64,000 nt of DNA from Streptomyces spiralis (GCF_014654675.1 NZ_BNBC01000020.1:62001-126000), one strand, 5' to 3'; counted from the stretch's first letter, positions 43,470 to 52,438 are shown. Notes: a model not told the origin generated them from the letters alone. A program made the numbers and translations.

Positions 43470-44660
43470 ATGAGCGATTCCGCTGCGGACGGCGCCTACG
43501 GCACGGAAGGAACACGGAAGGAGCCCGGCCTTCCCGTGGGCGCCGGTGACGGCACACGCGCGGTGCGGGCCGGACTTCCCGAGCCGGTCAAGCACGAACC
43601 GACGCTGCCCGGACCGGTGTTCGCCGCCCACTTCCATCTGCCGGGCGACCCGACGGGCCCCTACACCTACGGCCGTGACGAGAACCCGACCTGGACGCTG
43701 CTGGAGCGGGCCATCGGCGAGCTCGAGGCCCCCGGGCAGGAGAGCGTCGAGACGCTGGTGTTCGCCTCCGGCATGGCGGCCATCTCCTCGGTGGTCTTCT
43801 CCCAGCTGCGCGCGGGCGACGCGGTGGTGCTGCCCAGCGACGGCTACCAGGCGCTGCCCCTGGTGCACGACCAGCTCCAGTCGTACGGCATCGAGGTGCG
43901 GACCGCCCCGACCGGGCAGGACGCCCAGCTGGAGGTGCTGGACGGCGCCCGGCTGCTGTGGATCGAGTCCCCGTCGAATCCCGGTCTCGACGTGTGCGAC
44001 ATCCGCCGGCTGGTCGAGGCGGCACATGCGCGCGGGGCACTGGTCGCCGTCGACAACACCCTGGCGACGCCCCTGGGGCAGCGGCCGCTGGAGCTCGGCG
44101 CGGACTTCTCGGTGGCCAGCGGCACCAAGCAGCTCACCGGGCACGGCGACATCCTGCTGGGCTACGTCGCCGGCCGCGACGCCGAGGCCATGGCGGCCGT
44201 ACGCCGCTGGCGCAAGATCGTCGGAGCGATCCCGGGGCCGATGGAGGCCTGGCTCGCACATCGTTCGATCGCCACCCTCCAACTGCGCGTCGACCGGCAG
44301 AACGCCACCGCCCTGGCCCTCGCCGAGGCACTGCACGGGCGCCCCGAGGTGACCGGGCTGCGCTATCCGGGGCTGCCGGACGATCCCTCGCACAAGGTCG
44401 CCTCACAGCAGATGCGCCGCTATGGGTGCGTGGTGTCCTTCACGCTGCCCTCGCGTGCCCGGGCCGACCGCTTTCTCGAGGCCCTGCGGGTCGTGGACGA
44501 CGCGACGAGCTTCGGCGGGGTTCGCTCCACGGCGGAGCGGCGCGGGCGCTGGGGCGGGGACGCGGTCCCGGAGGGCTTCATCCGGATGTCCGTCGGCGCC
44601 GAGGACCCCGCTGACCTGGTGGCGGATGTGCTGCGCGCGCTGGACGAAACGGCGCACTGA
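43470..44660 (+). CDS. Cystathionine gamma-lyase-type PLP enzyme
   Basis: 396-aa Cys/Met metabolism PLP enzyme. 'YTYGRDENPTWTLLERAIGELE', 'VFASGMAAISSV' and PLP-lysine 'SVASGTKQLTGHGDILLG' (K ~214) identify the family; the C-terminal 'VRSTAERRGRW' region binds the substrate carboxylate. Gamma-lyase is more likely than gamma-synthase from the sequence, but I cannot exclude another Cys/Met reaction. A perfect terminator follows. Confidence 0.85.
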   Translation: MSDSAADGAYGTEGTRKEPGLPVGAGDGTRAVRAGLPEPVKHEPTLPGPVFAAHFHLPGDPTGPYTYGRDENPTWTLLERAIGELEAPGQESVETLVFASGMAAISSVVFSQLRAGDAVVLPSDGYQALPLVHDQLQSYGIEVRTAPTGQDAQLEVLDGARLLWIESPSNPGLDVCDIRRLVEAAHARGALVAVDNTLATPLGQRPLELGADFSVASGTKQLTGHGDILLGYVAGRDAEAMAAVRRWRKIVGAIPGPMEAWLAHRSIATLQLRVDRQNATALALAEALHGRPEVTGLRYPGLPDDPSHKVASQQMRRYGCVVSFTLPSRARADRFLEALRVVDDATSFGGVRSTAERRGRWGGDAVPEGFIRMSVGAEDPADLVADVLRALDETAH

Positions 44661-44688
44661 CCGCCTCTTCCTCGGCCTCGCCATGACA

Positions 44689-44725
44689 GGCGGTCCGAGC
44701 CTCCCCCCTCGTGGCTCGGACCGCC
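44689..44725 (+). terminator. Terminator after cystathionine lyase gene
   Basis: Perfect 13-bp stem (44689-44701 / 44713-44725), 11-nt loop, 28 nt after the stop. Confidence 0.8.
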
Positions 44726-44880
44726 CTCGGTTCTGCGCGCGAAGAACCGCGCGACCAAGGCTAGTTGACCCTGCGTCAGTGTCCAATCACAGTAGCGACA
44801 GAGACCTATCGACATATTTATAGTTGTGCGCGGCCGGGGGGTCGGGCGTCGAGACAGGCGCCGCAAGGGGAGGGCGAGGC

Positions 44881-45786
44881 GTGGACCTGGCGTTGCTGCG
44901 TACGTTCGTGACGGTGCACCGAGCGGGTTCCTTCACCCGTGCGGCGGCGCTGCTCGGCCTCTCTCAGCCGGCGGTCACCTCCCAGATCCGCACGCTGGAG
45001 CGGCAGCTGGGCCGCCCCTTGTTTCTGCGCCAGGCCCGCGGGGTGACGCCGACATCCATCGGGGACGAACTCGCCCACAAGGCCGCGCCCCATCTGGACG
45101 CCCTGGTGGAGATTGCCGAGACGGGCCTCGACGACGAGTCCTCCTTCCGCACGTTGCATCTGGCCGGCCCGCCCGAGTTCACCGCGGAGCGGGCGCTGCC
45201 CGCGTTGACCGAGCTGACCGGCGAGGACGGACAGGGCTTCGCCCTGCGGGCCTCTTTCGGGACCGCCGAGGAGGTCCTGGAAGGACTGTCCGCCGGGCAC
45301 CATGATCTCGCCATCAGCACTGCCCGGCCGCGCGGCGCCCTGCTCACGGCGGCTCCGCTGTGCGACGAGGAGCACATCCTGGTCGCCGCCCCGCGCTGGG
45401 CCGACGAGATCGGCCCCATGGCGCTGCACGGCAAGGAGGTGCCCGCGCTGGAGAACGTCCCTCTGGTCGAGGTCCACGAGTCACTGCCCTTCGTCTCGCG
45501 GTACTGGGCGTCGGTCTTCGACTCCCGGCCGACCGCGTCCGGCACCGTGATCGCCCCCGACCTGCGCGCGGTCCTGGCCTGTGCCGTGGCGGGCGCCGGA
45601 CTGGCGGTGTTACCCCGCTACCTGTGCGCTTCCACCCTGGAGCGGGGAGACGTGGTGGCCCTCCATGAACCGGCGGTGCCGCCCCTGCGGACGTATTTCC
45701 TGGTGGTCCGCACCGGCACACTGGCGATGCCGCACATCGCCCGCGCCCACGAGTGGCTGTTGCGAGCGGCTTCCGAGTGGTGCTGA
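44881..45786 (+). CDS. LysR-family transcriptional regulator with a TTA codon
   Basis: 301-aa LTTR: HTH 'GSFTRAAALLGLSQPAVTSQIRTLERQLG' (~18-46) and a PBP-like effector domain (~90-290). Codon 244 (45610-45612) is TTA, so its translation should need bldA tRNA. An A+T-rich leader (44805-44823) probably holds its promoter. No divergent target lies beside it. GTG 44881 follows GGGAGGGCGAG. Confidence 0.87.
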   Translation: MDLALLRTFVTVHRAGSFTRAAALLGLSQPAVTSQIRTLERQLGRPLFLRQARGVTPTSIGDELAHKAAPHLDALVEIAETGLDDESSFRTLHLAGPPEFTAERALPALTELTGEDGQGFALRASFGTAEEVLEGLSAGHHDLAISTARPRGALLTAAPLCDEEHILVAAPRWADEIGPMALHGKEVPALENVPLVEVHESLPFVSRYWASVFDSRPTASGTVIAPDLRAVLACAVAGAGLAVLPRYLCASTLERGDVVALHEPAVPPLRTYFLVVRTGTLAMPHIARAHEWLLRAASEWC

Positions 45787-45838
45787 GGCCCTCGTCATGG
45801 ACATCACTCAGTGAACTCGGTTGACGACAATTCGCGAT

Positions 45839-45852
45839 GTTTCACGTGGAAC
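45839..45852. promoter_or_regulatory. parS: parS-like site (13/14) upstream of Nudix gene
   Basis: GTTTCACGTGGAAC, one mismatch, 21 bp before the Nudix start codon. Confidence 0.6.
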
Positions 45853-45873
45853 CAACCGGGCCACATTTCTCCC

Positions 45874-46356
45874 ATGACCGTCCGACCCGTGGTCAAGCGC
45901 ACCGCTCGAGCCGTTCTCCTCGACGGCGACGACCTGATCCTGATCAAGCGCACCAAGCCCGGTGTCGACCCCTACTGGGTCACCCCCGGAGGCGGGGTCG
46001 AGCCGGGGGACACCACCGTCGTCGACGCCCTGCACCGCGAGGTGTACGAGGAGCTCGGCGCAAAGATCACTGACGTCGTGCCCTGCTTCGTGGACACCGT
46101 GGAACACATCGGCGCGGACGGTGGCGCAACCGGTGTCAAAGTGCAGCACTTCTTCGTCTGCCGTCTGGAGTCGATGGACCCCTCTCTGCGACACGGTCCA
46201 GAGGTGGAGGAGCCCGCCGGCGAGTACGAGATCGTGCGGGTGCCGTTCACCCGGGTGGGGATCGCCTCGGTCCACCTCGTCCCGCTGTCCCTGCGGCACT
46301 ACCTGGACGGCAATATCGAGGGTGTCCGGGCCATGCACGCACCGGACCTGGGCTGA
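45874..46356 (+). CDS. Nudix hydrolase with variant Nudix box
   Basis: 160-aa protein of the Nudix fold. The box reads 'GGGVEPGDTTVVDALHREVYEELG': the REVYEELG half is intact but the first conserved Glu of G-x5-E is replaced (D/T). This may alter metal binding, or the neighbouring Glu may compensate. Substrate unknown. It is flanked by a near-parS upstream and a perfect parS 13 nt after its stop. Confidence 0.83.
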   Translation: MTVRPVVKRTARAVLLDGDDLILIKRTKPGVDPYWVTPGGGVEPGDTTVVDALHREVYEELGAKITDVVPCFVDTVEHIGADGGATGVKVQHFFVCRLESMDPSLRHGPEVEEPAGEYEIVRVPFTRVGIASVHLVPLSLRHYLDGNIEGVRAMHAPDLG

Positions 46357-46369
46357 CCGAGCGCCGTAC

Positions 46370-46383
46370 GTTTCACGTGAAAC
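46370..46383. promoter_or_regulatory. parS: parS site (perfect)
   Basis: GTTTCACGTGAAAC in the gap between the Nudix and GNAT genes. Confidence 0.9.
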
Positions 46384-46494
46384 ACCCGGCGCCTGTCCGC
46401 GTGCCGTCCGGACTCCCACGGGATGGCCAAAAGCACGTACGTCCGTCTCGAAAGGAGTGGACGGGGACGACGCCCGTCGGACAGCCTGACCTGC

Positions 46495-47361
46495 GTGTCG
46501 ACTCCTTCCCCTGCCGCTCTGCCCATCCGCCGTCTGACGCTCCGCGATCTCACCGCCTGCGCCGACCTGTCCGAGAACCGGGGGTGGCCGCGCGAGGAGC
46601 ACAAGTGGGGCTTCCTCCTCAGCTCCGGGAAGGGATACGGCATCGACGACCCCGACGGAGGACTCGTCGCCGCCTGCGTCGTCACGGAGTACGGACCCCA
46701 GGAGCGACCGGGGCTGGGCGCCATCGGCATGGTCCTGGTCGCTGAGCGGCACGCCCGCCAGGGCATCGGCCGCCGGTTGATGCGTCACGTCGTCTCGACG
46801 ATGGGCACCACCCCGCTGACCCTGCACGCGACGCCGAACGGCCGCCCGCTGTACGAGGAGCTCGGCTTCAAGGTCACTGGCCGGGCCGAGATGGTGCGGG
46901 GCCGCTTCACTCCGGACGGTTCGCCGTCCCCCGTCACCACTCGAGCGGCCACCGCCGAGGACCTCACCGGCATCCTCGCCCTGGACGAGGAGGTGTTCGG
47001 TGCCGACCGTACCCCTCTGATCATCCGGCTGCCCGCGTTCGCCGACCAGTTGCGGGTCGCCGAGGACGGCGACGGGATCACGGGGTACGCGGCCGCCTGG
47101 CCGAACATGGAGACCCACGTGGTGGGCCCGCTGATCGCACGGGACACGGAGACGGCCAGGGCGCTGATCGCCTCCCTCGCCGCTCACACCGACCGCCCGC
47201 TGCGCACCGACATCGATGTGCGCCACGAGGAACTGCTGACCTGGGTGAAGCAGCGCGGCCTGGCGTCGATCGCCTTCAACTCGGTCATGACATACGGCAC
47301 CGCGGAGCTCCCCGGCGACTGGACTCGCCGGTTCGCTCCGCTGACCGTGGCGGCGGGATGA
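46495..47361 (+). CDS. GNAT-family N-acetyltransferase with tandem domains
   Basis: 288 aa. The N-terminal half carries a GNAT acetyl-CoA motif 'VAERHARQGIGRRLMRHVV' (R/Q-x-x-G-x-G/A) and 'NGRPLYEELGFKVTG'; the C-terminal half ('RAATAEDLTGILALDEEVFG') resembles a second, degenerate GNAT domain, as in YitI/two-domain acetyltransferases. GTG 46495 is preferred because conserved sequence starts just after it; ATG 46423 would add 24 Arg/Ser-rich residues. Confidence 0.8.
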   Translation: MSTPSPAALPIRRLTLRDLTACADLSENRGWPREEHKWGFLLSSGKGYGIDDPDGGLVAACVVTEYGPQERPGLGAIGMVLVAERHARQGIGRRLMRHVVSTMGTTPLTLHATPNGRPLYEELGFKVTGRAEMVRGRFTPDGSPSPVTTRAATAEDLTGILALDEEVFGADRTPLIIRLPAFADQLRVAEDGDGITGYAAAWPNMETHVVGPLIARDTETARALIASLAAHTDRPLRTDIDVRHEELLTWVKQRGLASIAFNSVMTYGTAELPGDWTRRFAPLTVAAG

Positions 47362-47364
47362 GCG

Positions 47365-47784
47365 TCAGGCCAGAGCCTTCACCGCGGTGACGGCGAAGGC
47401 GTGGTCCTGCTCCGGCGCGCCGCCGCCGACGCCGATCGCTCCGATCAGGCGGCCGTCGCGCCGCACGGGCACGCCGCCCGCGATGAACAGCAGCGGCCGG
47501 TCGAGCGCGGTGGGCAGGGTGTGGAAGAGACCGCCCGGCTGCACGGCGTCGACGAGGTCGGCGGTCGGGGTGTCCAGCTGGAGGGCCGTGTAGGCCTTGC
47601 GTGTGCTGGTCTCTCCGGAGATGAGGACGGCCCGGTCATCGCGCCGGAAGGCGAGCAGGTGGCCCCCGGCGTCCAGCACGGTGACGCTGACGGTGACACC
47701 GGCTGCCTCGGCCGCGCTGTGGGCGGCGGCGACGAGGGTCTCCGCGTCCTGGATGGTCAGCGGGGCGACGGTGGTGGTGCTCAT
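47365..47784 (-). CDS. GlcG/HbpS-family heme-degrading-type protein (DUF336)
   Basis: 139-aa cytosolic member of the GlcG/HbpS family ('VTVLDAGGHLLAFRRDDRA', 'GGVPVRRDGRLIGAIGVGGG', 'EQDHAFAVTAVKAL'). HbpS of S. reticuli is secreted and binds heme; this one has no signal peptide. ATG 47784 follows AAGGAG with 9 nt spacing; an upstream in-frame ATG (47814) encodes a repeat of 'MSTT'. It follows the MFS gene on the same strand. Confidence 0.82.
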   Translation of the reverse strand: MSTTTVAPLTIQDAETLVAAAHSAAEAAGVTVSVTVLDAGGHLLAFRRDDRAVLISGETSTRKAYTALQLDTPTADLVDAVQPGGLFHTLPTALDRPLLFIAGGVPVRRDGRLIGAIGVGGGAPEQDHAFAVTAVKALA

Positions 47785-47881
47785 CGGAGGTTTCTCCTTG
47801 TCGGTGGTGCTCATGGAAGGGTGGTGGGGTTGAGCCGGACGGTGCGGGGACGGCCCTGGCCCCGCGACGCCCGGCCCGGGA

Positions 47882-49090
47882 TCAGTGACGGACGGCGGTC
47901 GGCTGATCGACGCGGGTGGAACCGAGGACGACGGTGCTCGGTGTGCTGTCCCGGCGCTCCAGAGCCGCCGAGACGACGGCGAGGACCAGAGCGCCTGCCG
48001 CGAGGACCGCGCCGACCCAGTTGGGGGCGGTGTAGCCGAAGCCGGCCGCGATCACCAGTCCGCCGAGCCACGCGGACAGCGCGTTGCCCAGGTTGAAGGC
48101 ACCGATATTGACGGCCGAGGCCAGCGTCGGGGCACCGTGTGCCTGGTCCAGGACGCGCTTCTGCAGCGGCGGTACGGTCGCGAAGCCCAGGGCACCGATC
48201 AGGACGATGGTCACGGCAGCCGCGATCTTGTGGTGGGCCGTGAGCGTGAACAGGGCCAGAACCACGGCCAGGGCGCCGAGGGAGACGTACAGAAGGGGCA
48301 TCAGAGCCCGGTCGGCGAACCTGCCGCCGACGAGGTTCCCGCCGACCATGCCGAGACCGAAGAGGACCAGCAGCCAGGTGACGGAGCCGTCGGAGAAGCC
48401 GGCGACATGGGTCATCATCGGGGCGATGTAGGTGATGGCCGCGAAGACACCGCCGAAGCCGAGGACGGTCATCGCCATGGCCAGCAGCACCTGCGTGTTC
48501 TTGAAGGCGGCCAGTTCGTGGCGCAGCCGGACTGCCTCGCTCCTGGGCACCTCGGGGACGAGCTTGGCGATGCCGGCCAGGCCGACGACGCCGAGTCCTG
48601 CGACGATGCCGAAGGTGATGCGCCATCCGGCGGCCTGTCCGATCAGGGTGCCGAGCGGAACGCCCACGACATTGGCGACGGTCAGACCGGTGAACATCAT
48701 CGCGATGGCACCGGCCCGCTTGTCCGGCGCGACCAGGTCCGCCGCGACGACGGAACCGATGCCGAAGAAGGCGCCGTGTGCCAGTGAGGCGACCACCCGA
48801 CCGATCAGCATGACCGAGAAGGCGGGGGCCAGCGCGGAGAGCAGATTCCCGGCGATGAACAGTCCCATCAGGAGCATCAGCATCCGCTTGCGGGGGATCT
48901 TGGTCCCGAGCACGGTCATCAGCGGGGCGCCGAACATGACGCCCAGCGCATAGCCGGTCACCAGCAGACCGGCGGTCGGGATCGAGACGGCGAAGTCGCC
49001 CGCGATCTCGGGCAGCAACCCCATGATCACGAACTCGGTCGTTCCGATCCCGAAGGCCCCGATCGCGAGGGCCAGAAGCGCGAGAGGCAT
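47882..49090 (-). CDS. MFS transporter (DHA1, AraJ-like)
   Basis: 402-aa exporter with twelve predicted helices, 'GIGTTEFVIMGLLPEIA' near the N terminus (motif of AraJ/CmlA-like DHA1 proteins) and 'GRVVASLAHGAFFGIGSVVA'. Divergent from a MarR regulator 139 bp away, the typical arrangement for a ligand-induced drug exporter. Substrate not inferable. GlcG-like gene lies downstream. Confidence 0.88.
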   Translation of the reverse strand: MPLALLALAIGAFGIGTTEFVIMGLLPEIAGDFAVSIPTAGLLVTGYALGVMFGAPLMTVLGTKIPRKRMLMLLMGLFIAGNLLSALAPAFSVMLIGRVVASLAHGAFFGIGSVVAADLVAPDKRAGAIAMMFTGLTVANVVGVPLGTLIGQAAGWRITFGIVAGLGVVGLAGIAKLVPEVPRSEAVRLRHELAAFKNTQVLLAMAMTVLGFGGVFAAITYIAPMMTHVAGFSDGSVTWLLVLFGLGMVGGNLVGGRFADRALMPLLYVSLGALAVVLALFTLTAHHKIAAAVTIVLIGALGFATVPPLQKRVLDQAHGAPTLASAVNIGAFNLGNALSAWLGGLVIAAGFGYTAPNWVGAVLAAGALVLAVVSAALERRDSTPSTVVLGSTRVDQPTAVRH

Positions 49091-49111
49091 GAGGGGACAC
49101 CTTCCCAAACG

Positions 49112-49156
49112 ATTGCAGGTGCGCTTTGCGTGCCTTCACAATAATTGCAGACGCGG
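49112..49156. promoter_or_regulatory. Candidate MarR operator repeats
   Basis: ATTGCAGGTGCG (49112) and ATTGCAGACGCG (49144) are direct repeats 32 bp apart, about three helical turns, within the divergent MFS/MarR promoter region. A TTGC-N15-GCAA inverted repeat overlaps the second. Confidence 0.4.
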
Positions 49157-49229
49157 GCTAATGGCAAACGGGGGCTATTGCGGTGCTGCTCTATCCTGGA
49201 GTCAACCGCTCGGGATGAAGGAGACGCCC

Positions 49230-49694
49230 ATGACAGCGACGGACCCCGCGCTCACCGCTCTCGCCCAGGGCTGGTGCGCTCTCTCGCTGCTCCACGGGAG
49301 GATCGAGGCGCACATCGAACGCGCTCTGCAGTCGGGGCACGACCTGAGCGTGCGCGAGTACTCCCTGCTCGACGTGCTCAGCCGACAGCACGACGGCGAG
49401 GGCGGCCATCTGCAGATGAAGCAAGTGGCCGACGCGGTCGTCCTCAGCCAGAGCGCCACCACCCGGCTCGTCACCCGGCTCGAGGACCGCGGGCTGCTCG
49501 AGCGGTACCTGTGCCCCACCGACCGCCGCGGCATCTACACCAACGTCACCGAGGCAGGGCTCAAGCTCCTGGAGGAGGCCCGGCCGACCAACGACGCCGC
49601 CCTGCGCGAGGCGCTCGACGAGGCCGCGCAGAGCCCGGAGCTGGCACCGCTGGTCCGGGTCGTCGAGTCCCTGAAGGCCCCGGCTGCCGCATAA
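49230..49694 (+). CDS. MarR-family transcriptional regulator
   Basis: 154-aa winged-helix regulator: 'LSVREYSLLDVLS', 'LQMKQVADAVVLSQSATTRLVTRLEDRGLLER' recognition helix and wing 'CPTDRRGIYTNVTEAG'. Probably represses itself and the divergent MFS exporter. ATG 49230 follows GAAGGAG. Confidence 0.9.
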   Translation: MTATDPALTALAQGWCALSLLHGRIEAHIERALQSGHDLSVREYSLLDVLSRQHDGEGGHLQMKQVADAVVLSQSATTRLVTRLEDRGLLERYLCPTDRRGIYTNVTEAGLKLLEEARPTNDAALREALDEAAQSPELAPLVRVVESLKAPAAA

Positions 49695-49703
49695 GGTGCG
49701 GCC

Positions 49704-50156
49704 ATGGGAGATCTTGAGATACGGAAGGCCGTCACCGACGACGTCTCGGCCATCGTCGCCATGCTCGCGGACGACCCGCTGGGCGCCCAGCGGGAGTCCC
49801 CCGACGACCTCGCCCCGTACCTGGCCGCACTGGAACGGCTCAGCGCGGACCCGAACCAGCACCTGGTCGTCGCCGCCCGCGAGGGCCGCGTCGTCGGCAC
49901 ACTTCAGCTGACGGTCATCCCCGGCCTGTCGCGGCGGGGGGCGACACGCTCGATCATCGAGGCCGTACGCATCCATGCCGACGAGCGGGGAAGCGGGCTG
50001 GGCACCCAGCTGATCGAGTGGGCGATCGCGGAGTCCCGGCGCCAGGGCTGTCAGTTGGTGCAGCTCACGTCCGACCGAACACGTACCGATGCGCACCGCT
50101 TTTACGAGCGGCTCGGATTCGAGGCCTCACACATCGGCTTCAAGCTTCCGCTGTAG
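49704..50156 (+). CDS. GNAT-family N-acetyltransferase
   Basis: 150-aa single GNAT domain with the acetyl-CoA motif 'IHADERGSGLGTQLIEWAI' and the final 'TDAHRFYERLGFEASHIGFK'. Starts 9 nt after the marR stop, so co-transcribed. Substrate unknown. Ends in front of the parS palindrome. Confidence 0.87.
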   Translation: MGDLEIRKAVTDDVSAIVAMLADDPLGAQRESPDDLAPYLAALERLSADPNQHLVVAAREGRVVGTLQLTVIPGLSRRGATRSIIEAVRIHADERGSGLGTQLIEWAIAESRRQGCQLVQLTSDRTRTDAHRFYERLGFEASHIGFKLPL

Positions 50157-50178
50157 CGACGAACTCCCGCTGCAAAGG

Positions 50179-50220
50179 CGCTGAGGGGGCCTGTTTCACG
50201 TGAAACAGGCCCCCTCAGCG
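50179..50220. terminator. Perfect 42-bp palindrome, terminator-like, with parS at its centre
   Basis: Twenty-one base pairs, no mismatch: the outer arms (50179-50192 / 50207-50220) include a run of five G facing five C, and the centre (50193-50206) is a perfect parS. It lies between the convergent GNAT and beta-lactamase-like genes, so as RNA it would terminate both. Confidence 0.85.
50193..50206. promoter_or_regulatory. parS: parS site (perfect) at palindrome apex
   Basis: GTTTCACGTGAAAC, centre of the 42-bp palindrome. Confidence 0.9.
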
Positions 50221-50229
50221 AGAGGCGGG

Positions 50230-51615
50230 CTACCCGATGCCCCGCCACCCCTCCGGATCGACTCCACCGGGAACCGACGCGTTCTCGTCGTAGGGCTGCC
50301 GCGTGAACACGAAGGACCCGAGGTCCAGATGGTCCACGGAGCCGTCGGGCCGCCGTACGGGCCGCAGCAGCTCTCCGGCGTAGTACCCCTCCAGCCCGGT
50401 CCAGGTACCGTCACCGTTCGCCCGGAATCGCGAACGCCGGCCGGTGCCGGACAGCGGCTCCAGGGAGATGAGCCCGTCGGCCGTCAGCCGCAGGCCGAAG
50501 CCGTACGTCCCCCAGTACCACTGCCCCGCCAGCTCCAGCACGGACGGCTCCACCTCCGGCAGCGGCCGCCAGGGCTCCGGAATCCGCGGTTCGGCGTCGG
50601 CGACGATGCGGACCAGATCCGCACCCACGGTGGCCAGCGGCACGCCTGAGGTGCAGTTGGCCAGTACAACGGCGGCCACGTCGTCCTCCACGGCGACGGT
50701 GAGGAAGGCGAGAAAGCCCGGCAGCGACCCCGAGTGCCCCACCAGCAGCCGCTCGCCCGACCGCCGCAGCTCCAGTCCCAGACCGTAGGCGTACCCCGTC
50801 ACCACGTCCACGTCCTCGGGCGGGGCCGACGGCTGCCGCATCTCGCGCAGCGACTCGGCGCTCAGCACCCGGTCGTCCCCCTGGACGAGGAAGACGGCGA
50901 ACCGGGCCAGGTCGGCCGTGGTGGACCAGAGTTGTCCGGCCGGGGCCATCCGGCCGAGGTCTTCGGCGGGCTCGGGCAGCATCACGTCGGCCCACGGGTG
51001 CACCGCCCAGCCACCGGCATGGGGCGCCTGAGGTCGAGTGCTTGTCCGCTGCAGCCCCAGGGGTTCGAGTACTTCCCGCCGAAGGACGTCCTCCCACGCG
51101 GCGCCGCGCAGCTTCTCGACGAGCGCGCCCAGGACGGTGTAGCCGGGATTGGAGTAGTGGAACCGTCGTCCGACCGGGTGCCGCAGCGGCTTCTCGCCGA
51201 GCACGTCGGCGAGTTCGGGGCGAAGTGTTCCAGGGGTCCTCTCCCACCAGGGTGCGGGCGACTCGGCGGCCAGGCCGCCGGTGTGCGCCAGCAGATCCCC
51301 GATCGTCGCCTCCCCCGCACCGGTTCCCGGCAGATGCTTCTCCAGTGGGTCCACGAGATCGAGGAGGCCCTCGTCGCGCAGGCGCAGCACGAGCACGGCG
51401 GTGAAGGTCTTGGTGATCGAGCCGATGCGGTACTGCGTGTTCTCGTCCGGCGCATGCCCGTCCACCGAGGTCCGCGCGCCGTGCCAGACCGTCCGCCCAC
51501 CACGGGCGACCGCGGCGACGAGCGACGGTGCCCGTCCCTCGGCCTGGGCGACCGCGATCCGGTGCAGCAGGGCCCGGCGGGTACTCGGAAGCAGCTCGTC
51601 CTGAGGTGTCGTCAT
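50230..51615 (-). CDS. Serine hydrolase, class C beta-lactamase/D-Ala carboxypeptidase-like
   Basis: 461-aa protein without a clear signal peptide. Catalytic motifs: 'SITKTF' (SxxK, ~66), 'YSNPGY' (YxN, ~155) and 'GHSGS' (HxG in place of KTG, ~320). The ~110-residue C-terminal part resembles the lipocalin-like domain of esterase/peptidase members. The likely activity is esterase or peptidase; beta-lactam hydrolysis is unproven. Confidence 0.82.
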   Translation of the reverse strand: MTTPQDELLPSTRRALLHRIAVAQAEGRAPSLVAAVARGGRTVWHGARTSVDGHAPDENTQYRIGSITKTFTAVLVLRLRDEGLLDLVDPLEKHLPGTGAGEATIGDLLAHTGGLAAESPAPWWERTPGTLRPELADVLGEKPLRHPVGRRFHYSNPGYTVLGALVEKLRGAAWEDVLRREVLEPLGLQRTSTRPQAPHAGGWAVHPWADVMLPEPAEDLGRMAPAGQLWSTTADLARFAVFLVQGDDRVLSAESLREMRQPSAPPEDVDVVTGYAYGLGLELRRSGERLLVGHSGSLPGFLAFLTVAVEDDVAAVVLANCTSGVPLATVGADLVRIVADAEPRIPEPWRPLPEVEPSVLELAGQWYWGTYGFGLRLTADGLISLEPLSGTGRRSRFRANGDGTWTGLEGYYAGELLRPVRRPDGSVDHLDLGSFVFTRQPYDENASVPGGVDPEGWRGIG

Positions 51616-51856
51616 GCCCTCAGTCCATCCGGTACACCCGTGCACGTCGAGCGGATTTCACCCGCGACGGCCGGCCTGGGCAGTGGTGGCCACCCGCCCC
51701 GGCGAGGTCGAGATCAGTCGGCTTGCCCGTGTCGGCCGAGTACACCGCGCTGAGCCCCGAGCACGAGGCCTGCCGACGAGCCCGGATCGCGCACCGATGA
51801 GTTTCCCGAGCCGCGCTGGTCTATAGGCCGGACACCCACGGACGGAAGGCTCGGCC

Positions 51857-52423
51857 ATGCGGAAACTGATCTACGGCATGAACCTGACCCTGGACGGCTA
51901 CATCGCCGCGGCCGGCGACGACATCGGCTGGAGCGGACCGCCGAGCCACGAGCTGTTCCAGTGCTGGCTCGACCACGAGCAGGCGAGTGCCCTGTCGCTG
52001 TACGGGCGCAAGCTGTGGGAGACGATGAGCTCCTACTGGCCGACCGGCGACCAGCAGCCCAACGCCACCCCGGCGGAGATCGAGTTCGCGCGGAACTGGC
52101 GGGACACGCCGAAGGTGGTGTTCTCCTCGACGATCGACAAGGTCGACTGGAACACCCGCCTGGTCACCGGCGACGCGATCGCCGAGATCACCCGGCTCAA
52201 GGCCGAGGACGGCGGCCCAATGAACATCGGCGGCGCAACGCTTGCCGGGGCGGCCATGCGCGCCGGGCTGATCGACGAGTACGTGATCGTCGCCCATCCG
52301 GTCCTGGTGGGCGGCGGCACGCCGTTCTTCACCGCGCTGGACAGCTGGGTGAACCTGAACCTGGTGGAGACGCGGACGTTTCCCGGCGGCGTGGTCCTGA
52401 CCAGATACGAGACGAGGCGCTGA
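51857..52423 (+). CDS. Dihydrofolate reductase/RibD C-terminal domain protein
   Basis: 188-aa NADPH-binding fold: 'LIYGMNLTLDGYIAAAGDDIGW' at the start, 'LYGRKLWETMSSYW' and 'NIGGATLAGAAMRAGLIDEY' with the glycine-rich cofactor loop. Similar to YyaP/YwjB-like reductases widespread in actinobacteria; not the housekeeping DHFR. Convergent with dnaB. Confidence 0.83.
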   Translation: MRKLIYGMNLTLDGYIAAAGDDIGWSGPPSHELFQCWLDHEQASALSLYGRKLWETMSSYWPTGDQQPNATPAEIEFARNWRDTPKVVFSSTIDKVDWNTRLVTGDAIAEITRLKAEDGGPMNIGGATLAGAAMRAGLIDEYVIVAHPVLVGGGTPFFTALDSWVNLNLVETRTFPGGVVLTRYETRR

Positions 52424-52438
52424 GCAGCTTCCAGCTGT

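Noticed and set aside
42863..44393. Extension of the cupin frame upstream to 44393
   Set aside because: It would run antisense through the holin-like and PLP-enzyme genes. The cupin has its own RBS and start at 42863.
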